Part shown: in pieces, positions 4,887 through 6,475 of the stretch
How the letters are laid out: every line of letters starts with the position of its first letter
Numbering within the stretch: the stretch's first letter is position 1
DNA from: Spirochaetaceae bacterium
GTDB taxonomy: Bacteria; Spirochaetota; Spirochaetia; Treponematales; Breznakiellaceae
Assembly: GCA_031258615.1 (NCBI GenBank)
Contig: JAIRMP010000124.1
Location: 1 to 6,475 of the forward strand
Reading direction: 5' to 3'
Length of the DNA: 6,475 nt
Made by a program: the position numbers and the translations under genes
Notes under the pieces: model-generated
What the model was told of the DNA's origin: nothing
The model's input: only the letters and a program-made list of their open reading frames with translations
Databases searched by the model: none

Positions 4887-6475
4887 ATGAATGAAACGCC
4901 TTTTTACCTTGCGGAACTGAATGATGAGCAGCGCGCCGCCGTGCTTCACGAGGGACGGCCGCTTTTGATTTTGGCGGGGGCGGGCTCCGGGAAGACAAGG
5001 GTGATAACCACGAAAATAGCGTACCTGATACGCGAAAAGGGTTTTGCGCCGTGGTCTATACTTGCGGTAACGTTTACAAACAAGGCGGCGCGGGAGATGG
5101 CCGGACGGGCGGCGGCGATAGAGCCGGCGGCCAAAGACGCTATGCTGAGGACTTTTCATTCGTTTGGGGCATGGTTTTTACGCCGCAACGGGGAGTATGC
5201 CGGGCTTTCTTCAAATTTCGTGATTTACGATGACGATGATATGGTTACCGTGCTTGCCTCGTTCCTTGAGGGCAGGAAAAAAAATGAATTGAAACAGCTT
5301 GCCCACCAAATAGCGCGGGCTAAGGACTATTTTCTTACGCCTGAGAGCGCCGGGCTTGACCTCGTGAACCACAACAAGGAGTTTCGCAAAATTTACGCCG
5401 GCTACGAGGAGGCTTTGCGAAAAACGGGCAATGTGGATTTTGGCGACCTGATAAAAAAGCCGGTAGAGATTCTTCGTGAAAACCCAAGCGTGGCGGAAAG
5501 GCTGCGCGGCAGATTCCGCGTGATAATGGTTGACGAGTATCAGGATGCCAATGTCGCCCAGTTTGAGCTGCTAAAAACAGTCTGCGGCGAGGAAACTTAT
5601 GTCTGCGTGGTCGGCGATGACGACCAGTCGATCTACCGGTTTCGCGGCGCGGAGGTAAAAAACATCCTTGAGTTTCCGAGCCGTTTCGGCGGGGCGGACA
5701 TAATACGGCTGGAAAAAAATTACCGCTCTACGTCTCACATTCTTGACGTGGCGGACTCGGTGGTGCGGCGCAACTCCGGGAGGCTAGGCAAAAAACTTAA
5801 CGCGGAACGCGGCGTGGGGGTCAAGCCCATGCTCGCCTTCCTTCCCGACCAGGACAGCGAGGCCGCCGAATGCGCCGCGCTTATCGGTAATTCCGTGCGT
5901 TCCAAGAAGGACAGCGCCTACTCCGATTGGGCTGTGCTGTACCGCACCAACGCCCAATCGCTTGGCTTTGAAAATGAATTTTTACGCCGCAAAATTCCGT
6001 ACCGCATCGTGGGTTCGCTGAAATTCTATGAACGTGAGGAGATAAAGGACGCTCTTGCCCTGCTCTCGTTTGTCGTGAACACGAAAGACGAGGTGAGTTT
6101 CCGCCGTGTGGTGAACAAGCCCTCTCGCGGCATCGGCGCGGCGGCTCTGGAGCGCATACTTTCCGGGCGTGATCCGGCGGATTGGGACATAGAGGCCGCC
6201 TGTGACCGCGCCGCGCAAGCGCTTTCCGCCAAGGCGCGCGCCGGTGTCTCCGCTTTTATCACCTGCGTGAACAACGCGCGCCGTGCGCTGCTTGCAGCGC
6301 CGGAGACGCCCGGACCAAGTAGTGGGGGTGGCGGAAGCCCCGAAGGGGCTGGAGACAGGGGGAGCAGCGTAGACGGCGCTCCCATACCGGGCAAAAAAAG
6401 CGGCAAAGGTGGAGGCCGCGCTCCCCCTCATGCGCTAAAGGCAGCAGATGGCCTTGCCGTCCCGGTGGCGGCCCT
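4887..6475 (+). CDS. uvrD: UvrD/PcrA-family ATP-dependent 3'-5' DNA helicase (partial, right edge)
   Basis: Superfamily 1A DNA helicase acting in repair and replication-fork maintenance. The frame is open from ATG 4887 to the edge, 529 complete codons, with the C-terminal motifs outside the window. Visible motifs, in order: Q-motif LNDEQRAAV (11-19), Walker A AGAGSGKT (30-37), Ia TFTNKAAREM (62-71), Ib TFHSFG (89-94), II VDEYQDAN (215-222, usually VDEYQDTN), III VVGDDDQSIYRFRGAE (241-256), IV EKNYRST (276-282), YRTNAQS (352-358) and GSLKFYEREEIKDA (376-389). Motif content cannot separate UvrD, PcrA and Rep here. From about residue 472 the sequence becomes Gly/Ser/Pro-rich, an unusual insertion in the 2B region. 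A second ATG at 4891 is out of frame. The gene is separated from the purH cluster by a hairpin and 124 bases, so it is probably transcribed separately. Confidence 0.97.
   Translation, partial: MNETPFYLAELNDEQRAAVLHEGRPLLILAGAGSGKTRVITTKIAYLIREKGFAPWSILAVTFTNKAAREMAGRAAAIEPAAKDAMLRTFHSFGAWFLRRNGEYAGLSSNFVIYDDDDMVTVLASFLEGRKKNELKQLAHQIARAKDYFLTPESAGLDLVNHNKEFRKIYAGYEEALRKTGNVDFGDLIKKPVEILRENPSVAERLRGRFRVIMVDEYQDANVAQFELLKTVCGEETYVCVVGDDDQSIYRFRGAEVKNILEFPSRFGGADIIRLEKNYRSTSHILDVADSVVRRNSGRLGKKLNAERGVGVKPMLAFLPDQDSEAAECAALIGNSVRSKKDSAYSDWAVLYRTNAQSLGFENEFLRRKIPYRIVGSLKFYEREEIKDALALLSFVVNTKDEVSFRRVVNKPSRGIGAAALERILSGRDPADWDIEAACDRAAQALSAKARAGVSAFITCVNNARRALLAAPETPGPSSGGGGSPEGAGDRGSSVDGAPIPGKKSGKGGGRAPPHALKAADGLAVPVAA
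6336..6350. repeat. 6-bp-stem hairpin inside the helicase insertion
   Basis: AGCCCC (6336-6341) and GGGGCT (6345-6350) flank a GAA loop, a perfect small palindrome inside coding sequence. Confidence 0.7.
6357..6428. repeat. nested inverted repeats inside the helicase insertion
   Basis: AGGGGGAGC (6357-6365) is the exact reverse complement of GCTCCCCCT (6420-6428), 54 bases away. The inner part GGGAGC (6360-6365) can alternatively pair with GCTCCC (6378-6383). Alternative pairings packed in one coding stretch suggest a mobile palindromic element rather than ordinary coding sequence. Confidence 0.55.

Larger units (their letters stand above)
6300..6475 (+). other. low-complexity insertion within the helicase 2B region
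   Basis: Codons 472-529 encode a Gly/Ser/Pro/Lys-rich stretch including PSSGGGGSPEGAGDRGSS, PIPGKKSGKGGG and APPHALKAADG. It follows FITCVNNARRALLAA, where relatives continue into ordered 2B helices. The frame stays open, so the segment is probably a disordered surface loop. Its right end lies beyond the window, so its full length is unknown. Confidence 0.6.

Overview
The window is GC-rich, gene-dense bacterial DNA. It holds four confidently identified protein genes, one orphan gene, and a long tandem-repeat array in the only large gap. The style of the orphan gene, the palindromic intergenic repeats and the flavour of the housekeeping proteins suggest a host-associated anaerobic spirochaete, such as a gut Treponema. 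That is an inference from general resemblance; no rRNA or tRNA is present to settle it.

Layout. Bases 1-244 carry an open frame from the left edge that may be the tail of a helix-turn-helix protein, then a strong 13-bp-stem hairpin (156-199). On the minus strand, 241-906 encodes a 221-residue cytosolic orphan protein with a perfect Shine-Dalgarno sequence. From about 924 to 1383 lies an array of about 22 units with a strict 21-bp period, each built on the palindromic core GACTRTAGTC. It sits between the divergently transcribed orphan gene and purH. The leader 1384-1518 holds a TATAAT box and a hairpin plus T-run abutting the purH start codon.

The plus strand then carries a compact cluster: purH (1519-3126, last two steps of IMP synthesis), nudC (3139-3951, NADH pyrophosphatase/NAD-RNA decapping type Nudix hydrolase, TTG start) and a DUF4213/DUF364 protein (3977-4762, putative metal-chelation family). 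The gaps are 12 and 25 bases, so they are probably one operon ending at a hairpin at 4766-4784. A separate gene for a UvrD/PcrA-type DNA helicase begins at 4887, apparently leaderless, and runs off the right edge.

Most interesting points. (1) Read on the minus strand, the 21-bp array encodes a DYS-containing heptapeptide repeat. It would be in frame with the orphan gene but for one missing base in each of two units, and those two units belong to an identical 41-bp duplication. (2) The helicase has a Gly/Pro/Ser-rich insertion in its 2B region, and its DNA is made of inverted repeats, as if a palindromic element had inserted in frame. (3) NudC is co-transcribed with a purine-synthesis enzyme and a DUF364 protein. 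I see no CRISPR array, transposase, tRNA or rRNA.
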